A stretch of DNA of 26,221 bases. Source: an uncultured Lachnospiraceae bacterium (GTDB lineage Bacteria > Bacillota > Clostridia > Lachnospirales > Lachnospiraceae). Positions within the stretch are counted from its first letter, which is position 1, and each line of letters begins with the position of its first letter. Shown here in pieces: positions 15,155-22,890 of the stretch. The notes under the pieces were generated by a model that was not told where the DNA came from, did no database searches, and saw nothing but the letters and a program-made list of their open reading frames with translations. The DNA lies in the NCBI GenBank assembly GCA_958402795.1, contig CATXUX010000042.1, forward strand, positions 1-26,221. Direction: 5' to 3'. The position numbers and the translations under genes are program-made.

Positions 15155-17102
15155 AAAAAAACAACGGATGCTGGAACTGGTAGAACTTCTGAACCGTGCG
15201 CGCCGCGCCTATGAACAGGAAGACACGGAGATCATGAGCAATTTCGAGTATGATAAGCTGTACGATGAGCTGCAGGAACTTGAGAGAGAGCTGGGAATGA
15301 CACTGGCGTCCAGTCCTACGGTGAATGTAGGATATGAGGTGCTGAGCGAACTGCCGAAGGAGCGGCATGAGCGGCCGATGCTCTCTCTTGACAAGACGAA
15401 AGAGGTATCCCGCCTGAAAGAATTTCTCGGGGACCAGAAAGCCGCGATCTCGTGGAAAATGGATGGTCTGACGATCGTACTGACTTACCGGAACGGGGAG
15501 CTGGCCAAAGCCGTGACGCGCGGAAACGGAGAGATTGGCGAAGTAATCACGAATAATGCACGGGTATTTCAAAATCTGCCCCTCCACATTCCTTACAAAG
15601 GGGAATTGATCCTGCGCGGCGAAGCGGTGATCGGATATCATGATTTTGAGCGGATCAATGCACAGATTGAAGATGTGGACGCCAGATATAAGAATCCGCG
15701 CAACCTGTGCAGCGGCTCCGTGCGCCAGCTCAGCAATGAAGTGACGGCGAAGCGGAATGTTCAGTTCTATGCCTTTACACTGGTACAGGCGGAAGATGTG
15801 GACTTTCACAATTCCCGGCTGTACCAGCTTGACTGGCTTTTGGGGCAGGGATTTCAGGTGGTGGAGCACCATCCGGTCACAGCAGATACTATTGAGAGTG
15901 AAGTGGAATGGTTTGCTTCCCACATCACAGAAAATGATTTTCCGTCGGACGGACTGGTACTCGTATATGATGATATTGCATATGGCCAGTCACTTGGCCA
16001 GACCGCAAAGTTTCCGAGGGATTCTTTCGCGTTCAAGTGGGCAGACGAACTCAGGGAGACTACGCTCACGGAGATTGAATGGAGTCCGTCGAGAACGGGA
16101 CTGATCAATCCGGTCGCCATATTTGAGCCTGTGGAACTGGAAGGGACAACGGTGAGCCGTGCAAGCGTTCATAATATCAGCATTATGGAAGAGCTTGAGC
16201 TGGGAATCGGAGATACGGTTCAGGTATATAAGGCAAATATGATCATTCCCCAGATTGCGGAAAATCTGACAAGGAGCGGAACCTGCCGCCCGCCGGAAGT
16301 CTGTCCGGTATGCGGCGGTAAGACCCGCATTTCCATGGAAAATGACACAAAGACACTGTATTGTACAAACCCGAAGTGCCAGGCAAAGCAGATCAAATCA
16401 TTTGCGCTGTTTGTAAGTCGTGACGCGCTGAATATCGAAGGACTTTCAGAAGCGACGCTGGAAAAGCTGATCGACAGAGGGTATATCAAAGATTATACGG
16501 ATATCTTCCATTTAGACCGGTGCAAAGAAGAAATTCAGACAATGGAAGGATTCGGCGAAAAATCATACGAAAACCTGCTTCGAAATGTAGAAAAGGCAAG
16601 AGACACAACACTGCCCAGACTGCTGTATGCGCTTGGGATCGCAAATATCGGTCTGGCAAATGCAAAGATGATCTGCCGTGCGTTCGATAATGATCCGGCT
16701 AAGATCACGAATGCGACCATGGAAGAGTTAAGCGGGATCGATGGCATTGGCGAGGTCATTGCAAAAGCATATGTAGATTACTTCGCAGAGGAAAGTCACA
16801 GAGATCTGTTTCAACGGCTGCTTGAGGAAGTCCGCCTTCCCCAGGAAGAAAATGCGGGAGAAGAACAGATTTTCAGTGGTGTCAATTTTGTCATTACCGG
16901 GAGCGTCCATCACTTTGCAAACCGGGGCGAAGTGAAAGAGCTGATTGAAAGGAAAGGCGGGAAGGTGACCGGGTCGGTCACGTCAAAGACGAACTATCTG
17001 ATCAACAATGATGTGACTTCCGCTTCCTCGAAGAATAAAAAAGCGAGAGAACTTGGCGTACCGGTCATTTCGGAGGAAGATTTTCTAAAAATGCTGGAGT
17101 AA
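15147..17102 (+). CDS. ligA: NAD-dependent DNA ligase LigA
   Basis: A 651-residue ligase that seals nicks in replication and repair. The adenylated lysine is Lys104 in the KMDG motif; the usual preceding EP is SW here, a form I associate with clostridial LigA. An oligonucleotide-binding fold follows, then a zinc finger with Cys386, 389, 406 and 411, helix-hairpin-helix repeats (about 430-570) and a C-terminal BRCT domain (about 575-651, FSGVNFVITGSVHHFANRGE). All domains are present; length is only slightly below the usual 670. The start overlaps the end of the rluF-like gene by 8 bases, with AGAAGGGG upstream. Confidence 0.95.
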   Translation: MNEKKQRMLELVELLNRARRAYEQEDTEIMSNFEYDKLYDELQELERELGMTLASSPTVNVGYEVLSELPKERHERPMLSLDKTKEVSRLKEFLGDQKAAISWKMDGLTIVLTYRNGELAKAVTRGNGEIGEVITNNARVFQNLPLHIPYKGELILRGEAVIGYHDFERINAQIEDVDARYKNPRNLCSGSVRQLSNEVTAKRNVQFYAFTLVQAEDVDFHNSRLYQLDWLLGQGFQVVEHHPVTADTIESEVEWFASHITENDFPSDGLVLVYDDIAYGQSLGQTAKFPRDSFAFKWADELRETTLTEIEWSPSRTGLINPVAIFEPVELEGTTVSRASVHNISIMEELELGIGDTVQVYKANMIIPQIAENLTRSGTCRPPEVCPVCGGKTRISMENDTKTLYCTNPKCQAKQIKSFALFVSRDALNIEGLSEATLEKLIDRGYIKDYTDIFHLDRCKEEIQTMEGFGEKSYENLLRNVEKARDTTLPRLLYALGIANIGLANAKMICRAFDNDPAKITNATMEELSGIDGIGEVIAKAYVDYFAEESHRDLFQRLLEEVRLPQEENAGEEQIFSGVNFVITGSVHHFANRGEVKELIERKGGKVTGSVTSKTNYLINNDVTSASSKNKKARELGVPVISEEDFLKMLE

Positions 17103-17106
17103 GAAT

Positions 17107-17165
17107 TCTGGTTTACAGCCGTAAATCGGAACGAATAAAGACGGTCTTCGGCTGTTTAGAAAAAA
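17107..17165 (+). terminator. Possible terminator after ligA
   Basis: ACAGCCG (17115-17121) pairs with CGGCTGT (17149-17155) across a long loop, but only a short TTT follows. Weak support. Confidence 0.4.
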
Positions 17166-17170
17166 TTCAT

Positions 17171-17199
17171 TTGAACAAGACAACCCGATAAGATATAAT
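17171..17199 (+). promoter_or_regulatory. Promoter of the ClpX-like gene
   Basis: TTGAAC (17171-17176), 17-bp spacer, TATAAT (17194-17199): near-consensus sigma-A. A small GGCA-TAG-TGCC hairpin (17207-17217) lies at the start of the leader of about 70 bases. Confidence 0.85.
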
Positions 17200-17274
17200 A
17201 CCGATAGGCATAGTGCCGTACAGCAGAGCAAAGAAGCTGTATTTCAGCGCAGATACAGATGGAGGAAAAGATAA

Positions 17275-18753
17275 ATGTCAGATAACGATTTTACAATTGT
17301 GGATGCAGAGGAAGAGGAAAAGGTGTCTGAAAAGAACGAGACGTCCGTAACGAATCCGGAAGAGCATGACAAAAAAGAGGATGAATACGAGAAATTCTGT
17401 TATCTCTGCCACCGTCCGGAGAGCAAGGCAGGTAAGATGATCGCATTTCCGAATCATATGAACTTGTGTCAGGACTGTATGCAGAAAAGTCTGGATACGG
17501 TTTCAAATAGTTTGTCAAACAGCGTGTCAAACGGCCAGATTGATTTTAACAAACTGATCAATAACAATCTGGCGGGCATTCAGTTCATGAACCTTTCAGA
17601 CCTGGAGAATCAGGTGCCGCCGCAGCAGCGTGTGAAGAAAAAGAAAAAAAAGAATGAGAAGAAATATCAGAAGCTGGATATCCGGAATATTCCGGCGCCC
17701 CACAGGATCAAAGCACAGCTTGACGAATATGTAGTCGGGCAGGAACACGCGAAAAAAGCGATGTCTGTAGCTGTGTATAACCACTATAAGCGTGTGGCGA
17801 CAGACACCATGGATGATATTGAGATTGAAAAGTCTAATATGCTGATGATCGGACCGACCGGATGCGGAAAGACCTATCTGGTCAAGACTCTGGCAAAGCT
17901 GCTGGATGTGCCGCTTGCGATCACTGACGCGACGTCACTGACAGAAGCGGGATACATAGGCGACGATATTGAGAGTGTAGTTACGAAGCTGCTTGCGGCT
18001 GCGGATAATGATGTGGAGCGTGCAGAGCAGGGAATCATATTTATCGATGAGATTGATAAGATCGCAAAGAAGAGCAATTCCAGCCAGCGGGACGTCAGCG
18101 GTGAATCTGTACAGCAGGGATTACTGAAGCTGCTTGAGGGCAGCGACGTGGAAGTGCCGGTCGGCGCGAACAGCAAGAACGCGATGGTTCCGATGACAAC
18201 GGTGAACACGAAAAATATTCTCTTTATCTGCGGCGGAGCATTCCCGGGACTGTCGGACATCATCAAGGAGCGGTTAAATAAAAAGTCCTCGATGGGATTC
18301 AACGCTGAGCTGAAGGACAAGTACGAGAACGATAAGAATATATTAAGCAAGGTGACTCTGGAGGATCTGAGAAAATTCGGGATGATTCCGGAATTCCTTG
18401 GTCGCCTCCCGGTTGTATTTACACTGGAGAGTCTTGATAAAGAGATGCTTGTGCAGATCCTTAAGGAGCCAAAGAACGCGATCCTGAAGCAGTATCAGAA
18501 ACTCCTCGCACTGGATGAAGTGAATCTGATCTTTGACGACAGCGCGCTGGAGGCGATTGCGGAAAAGGCAATGAAGAAAGAGACCGGTGCACGGGCGCTT
18601 CGCGCGATCATCGAGGAGTTCATGCTGGATATTATGTATGAGATTCCGAAAGATGACAGTATCGGCCAGGTGACGATCACGAGAGAGTATATCGAGGGAA
18701 CAGGAGGTCCGGTCATAGAACTGCGGGGACAGTCTGTACCACGGCTGAATTAG
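17275..18753 (+). CDS. clpX: Divergent ClpX-like AAA+ unfoldase
   Basis: A 492-residue AAA+ ATPase of the ClpX family, longer than the usual 410-430. An acidic N-terminus (1-40) precedes a zinc finger with Cys42, 45, 65 and 68; its sequence (CYLC, NLCQDC) is unlike the canonical ClpX finger. A Lys-rich linker follows (about 120-137). The ATPase core is intact: Walker A GPTGCGKT with Lys199, pore loop GYIG, Walker B with Asp258 and Glu259, and GARALR sensor 2. An MGF tripeptide occupies the place of the IGF loop that docks ClpP. It unfolds proteins, likely for ClpP encoded elsewhere. It has its own promoter and terminator and no clpP or tig neighbour, so it may be a second ClpX paralogue. Confidence 0.85.
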   Translation: MSDNDFTIVDAEEEEKVSEKNETSVTNPEEHDKKEDEYEKFCYLCHRPESKAGKMIAFPNHMNLCQDCMQKSLDTVSNSLSNSVSNGQIDFNKLINNNLAGIQFMNLSDLENQVPPQQRVKKKKKKNEKKYQKLDIRNIPAPHRIKAQLDEYVVGQEHAKKAMSVAVYNHYKRVATDTMDDIEIEKSNMLMIGPTGCGKTYLVKTLAKLLDVPLAITDATSLTEAGYIGDDIESVVTKLLAAADNDVERAEQGIIFIDEIDKIAKKSNSSQRDVSGESVQQGLLKLLEGSDVEVPVGANSKNAMVPMTTVNTKNILFICGGAFPGLSDIIKERLNKKSSMGFNAELKDKYENDKNILSKVTLEDLRKFGMIPEFLGRLPVVFTLESLDKEMLVQILKEPKNAILKQYQKLLALDEVNLIFDDSALEAIAEKAMKKETGARALRAIIEEFMLDIMYEIPKDDSIGQVTITREYIEGTGGPVIELRGQSVPRLN

Positions 18754-18760
18754 GGTTACA

Positions 18761-18790
18761 GGGTGAAGCACAGCTTCACCCGTTTTTTTT
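18761..18790 (+). terminator. Rho-independent terminator of the ClpX-like gene
   Basis: GGGTGAAGC (18761-18769) pairs with GCTTCACCC (18773-18781) around a 3-base loop, followed by G and eight T residues (18783-18790). Confidence 0.95.
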
Positions 18791-18829
18791 ATTATATAGG
18801 AAACGAAGTTTCCTATATAATAAAAAAAA
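18783..18829. repeat. Perfect 22-bp inverted repeat between two opposing terminators
   Basis: The arm 18783-18804 is the exact reverse complement of 18808-18829, with a 3-base loop GAA. The outer 8 bp of the arms are the T-tracts of the clpX-side (plus) and tRNA-side (minus) terminators; the inner core ATTATATAGGAAAC and its complement add 14 bp. No gene overlaps it. Confidence 0.95.
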
Positions 18830-18852
18830 CCGTCCCATACAAATGAGACGGT
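18822..18852 (-). terminator. Rho-independent terminator of tRNA-Arg
   Basis: On the minus strand ACCGTC-TCAT and ATG-GACGGT form a stem (18829-18852, one mismatch, ACAA-type loop), followed by eight T residues (18829 down to 18822). Confidence 0.9.
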
Positions 18853-18856
18853 AATA

Positions 18857-18930
18857 CGTGCGATAGAGGATTCGAACCCCCGACCTTCTGGTCCGTAGCC
18901 AGACGCTCTATCCAGCTGAGCTAATCGCAC
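18857..18930 (-). tRNA. tRNA-Arg (anticodon ACG)
   Basis: The minus strand gives a full cloverleaf: acceptor GTGCGAT with ATCGCAC, D arm GCTC/GAGC, anticodon arm TCTGG-CTACGGA-CCAGA with anticodon ACG, and T loop TTCGAAT with G-U pairs in its stem. Discriminator G is at 18857. CCA is not encoded. It is a single-gene unit with its own promoter and terminator. Confidence 0.97.
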
Positions 18931-18961
18931 AAACTTGAACTTGTCGTTCACAGCAAATATT

Positions 18962-18990
18962 ACTATATACCTTGTGAACGACTTTGTCAA
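18962..18990 (-). promoter_or_regulatory. Promoter of tRNA-Arg(ACG)
   Basis: On the minus strand TTGACA (18990-18985), 17-bp spacer, TATAGT (18967-18962). A perfect 9-bp inverted repeat, GTCGTTCAC (18943-18951) and GTGAACGAC (18974-18982), flanks the -10 box: one half lies in the spacer and the other just after the start site. Confidence 0.88.
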
Positions 18991-19080
18991 GTATAAAATA
19001 AAAATTCAAAAAATTCAAAAAACTGTTAAAATCGACAGAATTCGAAAACTTTCATATACGGAACGTGACATGTGTCCGGC

Positions 19081-20343
19081 TTAGTCATTTTTGATTTTTG
19101 AAACATCGAAATCAATCGGACGGCACAGATGGCGCGGAATACCATCCACCATAACCGGGGATACATCGCCCTGGATCAGAGGCCGTACATAGCTGACAAA
19201 GTCATCGGTCACATAGGTTCCGTCTTCATTGACCCATTCTCTCGGGACGAGCTTCTCGTCGTTGGCAATCTTGTGTACATCTTTGACTTCTGTTCCGCAC
19301 TGGTATGGATCGTCGGAAAGCCGCTGGAGTACAGCCATCTTGCCGGTATCTCCTTCGTCGGCTGCCTTGACTGCCGCGCCGCCGACCTGATAGGCTTCCA
19401 GAATATCCACGCGGGATGCGCAGTGGGATGCGGAACGCTGCAGAGAACTCAGCTCGATGGAACGTGTCTTGCAGCCGAATTCACCGGCAATGTAGCTTGC
19501 CAGATAATTTGCTGTTCCGGAGAGCTGCTTGTGTCCGAATGCGTCGACAAAGTCTACGCTCTGTCCAAGTTCGCAGACATAACGTCCGTCGGGCAGACGG
19601 ATCCCTTCGGAAACAACGACAACAACGGAAGGCTTCTGTTCAAGCAGTTCTTTTACCTTGTTGCTGAAAACCTCTACATCAAACGGAAGCTCCGGAAGAT
19701 AGATCAGATCCGGTCCGGCACAGTCCTCCCCTTTGGAAAGAGCAGCAGCGCCGGTAAGCCATCCAGCGTTTCTTCCCATGATCTCAACGACTGTGACAAG
19801 GCCTTTGGAATATTCCAGACAGAAGCTGTCGCGGATGATCTCCTTTACCGATGTTCCGATGTACTTGGCTGCGCTTCCGTATCCGGGCGTATGGTCCGTC
19901 AGGGCGAGATCGTTGTCGATCGTCTTCGGGCAGCCGATAAAACGAGTCGGGAAACCGGTTACGATTGCATAGTCGGACAATTTCTTGATCGTGTCCATGG
20001 AATCGTTGCCGCCAATGTAGATGAATGCTTCGATATCCAGCTTCTGCAGGATCTCAAAGATCTTGTCGTATACTTCACGGTTCTCAAAAATCTCCGGCAG
20101 CTTGTAGCGGCAGGAACCCAGGAATGCGGCAGGGGTTCTCTTTAACAGCTCCGCGTCCAGTTCATTTGTGATAAATTCGGATAAATCCACATAACGCTCC
20201 TCCAGTAACCCCTGAATGCCGTGCAGCATTCCATATACTTTCTTCGCTCCTCTGTCTTTGGCGGTACGGTATACACCGGCAAGACTGGAGTTGATTGCAG
20301 CAGTAGGTCCGCCGGACTGTCCGACGATAACGTTTCCTTTCAT
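19081..20343 (-). CDS. pfp: 6-phosphofructokinase, PPi-dependent type
   Basis: A 420-residue phosphofructokinase that phosphorylates fructose 6-phosphate in glycolysis. The phosphate-donor sites point to pyrophosphate rather than ATP: GGND at 111-114 in place of GGDG, and PKTIDND at 139-145 with Lys140 where ATP enzymes have Gly. MGRNAGWL is the substrate loop. A PPi enzyme runs reversibly and saves ATP, which suits a fermenter. The frame opens 5 codons earlier at 20358, but the sequence there (ATGGAGG) is the ribosome site for the ATG at 20343. ATP specificity cannot be excluded without assay. It is a single gene facing away from the pseudokinase gene. Confidence 0.9.
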   Translation of the reverse strand: MKGNVIVGQSGGPTAAINSSLAGVYRTAKDRGAKKVYGMLHGIQGLLEERYVDLSEFITNELDAELLKRTPAAFLGSCRYKLPEIFENREVYDKIFEILQKLDIEAFIYIGGNDSMDTIKKLSDYAIVTGFPTRFIGCPKTIDNDLALTDHTPGYGSAAKYIGTSVKEIIRDSFCLEYSKGLVTVVEIMGRNAGWLTGAAALSKGEDCAGPDLIYLPELPFDVEVFSNKVKELLEQKPSVVVVVSEGIRLPDGRYVCELGQSVDFVDAFGHKQLSGTANYLASYIAGEFGCKTRSIELSSLQRSASHCASRVDILEAYQVGGAAVKAADEGDTGKMAVLQRLSDDPYQCGTEVKDVHKIANDEKLVPREWVNEDGTYVTDDFVSYVRPLIQGDVSPVMVDGIPRHLCRPIDFDVSKIKND

Positions 20344-20374
20344 TTCAAGTACCTCCATTTTTACGTTTAGTTCT

Positions 20375-20403
20375 AGTTTAGTGCATAATCACGAAAAAGT
20401 AAA
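20375..20403 (-). promoter_or_regulatory. Putative promoter of the phosphofructokinase gene
   Basis: On the minus strand TTTACT (20403-20398), 17-bp spacer, TAAACT (20380-20375). Each box matches consensus at four of six positions. Confidence 0.5.
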
Positions 20404-20469
20404 TGGTAAATTGAAAAAATGCACCAAAATGTACAAAATGACGAAAAATCAATTTCTTGGAAAAAAGAG

Positions 20470-20668
20470 TTGAAAAAAAGAAATACATCATGTATTATAA
20501 AAGGCACTCTGATTAAGTCATTTGATTCTATCATATCATAATCAGTTCATGTCCGGTGTTCGGACGCATTTAACTACTATAGGCACGTACAACATAAAAA
20601 AGATAAGACAGGGAGTCGGTTGCTTATTATTTGTTGTACCAGATGAAGAATGGAAACGAAAGGGGAAG
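20470..20668 (+). promoter_or_regulatory. Promoter and structured leader of the pseudokinase gene
   Basis: TTGAAA (20470-20475), 17-bp spacer, TATTAT (20493-20498) form a good sigma-A promoter. The leader of about 165 bases holds an inverted repeat, CTGATTA (20509-20515) with TAATCAG (20539-20545), and a GTCCG-GTGTT-CGGAC hairpin (20551-20565). I recognise no riboswitch class. The frame of the downstream gene is open through the leader but there is no good start before 20669. Confidence 0.65.
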
Positions 20669-21961
20669 ATGACTATCGAATCAAATTATGATGTAATCCG
20701 GTTTATTGAGCACGGGAACCGGTGCCGTCCGACTATGGACCGTGTTTCCGGAGAACTGCTGATCTATGTGCTGCGGGAGCATCCGCAGACAAGCAAGAGT
20801 ATGGTATTCACATGGTTCCGCGAACTGGCGGTGCAGTTGGAACAGTACCGGCGGTACAGAAACAACAGAGGATACCGCTACGTGAATCCGTACAGCGTAC
20901 TGGTGACGAGGGACGGAGAAGTGCTTCTGCTGGATCTGGAGGCGGAAAGCAATGAATTTGTGATGAAAAGCATGCAGAAGCGTGCGATGCGGAAGCATTT
21001 TGTAAAACCAATTGCCGGAATCAAAGAAAATATTGTTCTGACATATGATCTGTACGGACTGGGGAAGACGATGCAGTTTATTCTGGCAAATACGAAGCTG
21101 GAACCGGAATTGAAAAAAAGTGAAGAACGACGTCTGGAAAAGGTGATCAGCCGGTGTCTTGGAGAAGATCCGAAAAAGCAGTATAACGATCTGAAACAGG
21201 TGTTGAAAGATCTGCCGGAAGAGAAACAAGGGATATATAAAGAGTGGAAGAAGGCTGCCTGTGCAGCATTGATCCTCCTGTGCCTGGCGGCAGCCTTTGT
21301 GATGTTTTTCCTAAAAACGAGTACACTGAAAAGAGAAAACCAGAGGCTGGGAGAACAGTTGCAGACACAGGAAAAGGAACTCAGGGAGATGAAAAACGCA
21401 GAGCTGAAAAAGGAAGCACAGCAAGAAGAAAGCCTGACGATGCAGAGCCGGATGGATGCACTGGCGGCGGATGTAGAAGCTCTGGAGGAATATACCGCAG
21501 AAGAAGCTGCGGGAAGCAGCGAGGATGTGATCAGGGAGGGTGAAATCCTATTGAGAGAATTATACTGGTATCTTGCCCCTGCATATGAGCAGGAAGGCAC
21601 TGCCGATCGTGCGATCGAGACTTACGGCAGTCTGTGCAGACTCGAGACAGAGGAAAGCCTGCTTGAAAGGGCATACCTGAAAAAGGCGGCGCTGGAACTG
21701 GAGAGCGGGAAAACAAAAAGTGCGGAAGAGACGCTTCTGGAAGCTGCGAAGCAGATACCGGAAATCGAGTCAGCAGAGGAATACAGTGAGCTGATGGCAC
21801 AGTGCAGCGCAGAAAAAGAGACGGATAGCAATGCGGAAGCAGGGAATCAGACTCAGGGAGAAATCGGCCTGGAAAACGAAGCAACATCCCAGATGGAAAA
21901 CGGTACAGAACAGGTGCCGGAATCCCCGGCGGAAGAAGCCGAAACGGAATTGCCGCTTTAA
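20669..21961 (+). CDS. Membrane pseudokinase with coiled coil and TPR-like C-terminus
   Basis: A 430-residue protein of unknown function. Residues 1 to about 190 look like the C-lobe of a Ser/Thr protein kinase: VNPYSVLVTRDGEVLLLDLE (73-91) lies where the catalytic loop and DFG are expected, and TYDLYGLGKTM plus ISRCLGEDPKKQYNDLKQVL match the late helices. The HRD Asp and loop Asn are absent and no glycine loop or ATP lysine is seen, so it is a pseudokinase. A transmembrane helix follows (about 196-217), then a coiled coil (about 220-265), TPR-like helices (about 290-385) and an acidic Glu/Asn-rich tail. The start at 20669 has AAAGGGGAAG upstream. It is alone on its transcript. A signalling or scaffold role is a guess; EssB of type VII secretion is a distant analogy only. 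Confidence 0.75.
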   Translation: MTIESNYDVIRFIEHGNRCRPTMDRVSGELLIYVLREHPQTSKSMVFTWFRELAVQLEQYRRYRNNRGYRYVNPYSVLVTRDGEVLLLDLEAESNEFVMKSMQKRAMRKHFVKPIAGIKENIVLTYDLYGLGKTMQFILANTKLEPELKKSEERRLEKVISRCLGEDPKKQYNDLKQVLKDLPEEKQGIYKEWKKAACAALILLCLAAAFVMFFLKTSTLKRENQRLGEQLQTQEKELREMKNAELKKEAQQEESLTMQSRMDALAADVEALEEYTAEEAAGSSEDVIREGEILLRELYWYLAPAYEQEGTADRAIETYGSLCRLETEESLLERAYLKKAALELESGKTKSAEETLLEAAKQIPEIESAEEYSELMAQCSAEKETDSNAEAGNQTQGEIGLENEATSQMENGTEQVPESPAEEAETELPL

Positions 21962-22260
21962 ATTGTCCGATAAAAGGGAGGATGCCGGGTAGTCCTTTCG
22001 GACTCCCGGCAAGTATTATGAAAAAGTCTATTCTAATAGTGTTACTGTGTTGGCGTTTGTATGATCAAATGTGTTCTTCATTTGATACGTTTAGTATAAG
22101 CAGGAGAAGTGAAGAAATCATGATAAGAAAATGAAAGAATTTTAAAAGAAAAATGAACAAAATATGAACGAAAAACGGGAAAAAGTGAATATTTGATTTC
22201 GTGCTTGGAAAGTCGTGAAAAATATGATATCCTAAACAAAATACATCATGCACACAGCAA
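21962..22260. promoter_or_regulatory. Spacer with hairpins and promoter of the DUF1700 gene
   Basis: A strong hairpin with arms GCCGGG-AGTCC and GGACT-CCCGGC (21984-22010, one bulge) follows the pseudokinase gene but has no T-tract. A second inverted repeat, ATCAAATG (22064-22071) and CATTTGAT (22079-22086), follows. The promoter is TTGGAA (22205-22210), 17-bp spacer ending in TGA, TATCCT (22228-22233). I see no gene here. Confidence 0.6.
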
Positions 22261-22275
22261 ATGGAGGACAATGGA

Positions 22276-22746
22276 ATGACAAGACAAGAGTTCCTGAGCC
22301 AGTTGCGTGACGCACTTAAGGATGATCTGAGTGCGGGCGCTGTGGAGGAACAGGTGAATTATTATAATAGTTATATTTCTGAGGAAGTCCGAAATGGGAA
22401 GAGCGAGGAAGAGGTTCTGGAGATGCTTGGAGATCCGTGGATCTTAGCGCGCACCATCACGGACGCGGCAGACGGGACAGATCAGCAGACAGCATACGGC
22501 TATGATTATGATGCCGGCAGCCAGGCACGTTCTTCCGGCGGGCAGCAGAATTATGGAAATGGCGGCATGCACGAGGTGCGCTTTGATACATGGTGGAAAA
22601 AACTCTTACTGATATTGGTTATTGTGATGGTCGTGCTGCTCGTTGTTGCGGTGGTCACCGGACTGATACGGATTCTTGCCCCGATTCTGGTGCCGGTTCT
22701 CGTTATCATGATTGTAGTCCGGCTGATCGGGGGCAGACGATCGTGA
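22276..22746 (+). CDS. DUF1700/HAAS-like membrane protein
   Basis: A 156-residue protein. The N-terminal helical part (MTRQEFLSQLRDAL, YYNSYISEEVRNGKSEEEVLEMLGDP, about residues 1-60) matches the HAAS/DUF1700 pattern, a helical domain that usually sits next to a PadR regulator and regulates surface functions. A Gly/Tyr/Gln-rich linker (about 70-103) leads to one or two hydrophobic helices (about 110-150) and a basic end. The frame opens at ATG 22261, but GGAGG at 22263-22267 is the ribosome site for the ATG at 22276, so the shorter start is right. No PadR gene is nearby. Function unknown. Confidence 0.75.
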   Translation: MTRQEFLSQLRDALKDDLSAGAVEEQVNYYNSYISEEVRNGKSEEEVLEMLGDPWILARTITDAADGTDQQTAYGYDYDAGSQARSSGGQQNYGNGGMHEVRFDTWWKKLLLILVIVMVVLLVVAVVTGLIRILAPILVPVLVIMIVVRLIGGRRS

Positions 22747-22794
22747 CGGCTCTGACAGATGATTCAAGATGTAGCGGAAGAAAAATCGTGTGTG

Positions 22795-22826
22795 AAAAAA
22801 GGAATGTGCATGCCGCATTCCTTTTT
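22795..22826 (+). terminator. Terminator after the DUF1700-like gene
   Basis: GGAATG (22801-22806) pairs with CATTCC (22816-22821), extended by an A-tract (22795-22800) and T-tract (22822-22826). Confidence 0.85.
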
Positions 22827-22859
22827 CTAATGGCGTTTTCTGAAAAGTAGAAAAACAGT

Positions 22860-22890
22860 AAAAGACCGATGGGGGAGCCATCGGTCTTTT
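22860..22890. terminator. Second, bidirectional terminator hairpin
   Basis: AAAAGACCGATGG (22860-22872) and CCATCGGTCTTTT (22878-22890) are perfect complements around a 5-base loop. A/T ends on both sides would allow termination in either direction. It backs up the hairpin 34 bases upstream. Confidence 0.8.

Noticed and set aside
15093..15923. A 276-codon open frame on the minus strand opposite ligA
   Set aside because: ligA has all its domains on the plus strand; the opposite frame has no ribosome site or recognisable motif.
19129..20145. A 338-codon plus-strand frame opposite the phosphofructokinase gene
   Set aside because: The minus-strand protein has clear PFK motifs; the plus frame is Cys-rich noise without a ribosome site.
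20522..20668. N-terminal extension of the pseudokinase gene
   Set aside because: The frame is open but starts within the leader right after the promoter, has no ribosome site and overlaps the hairpins; ATG 20669 has a good site.
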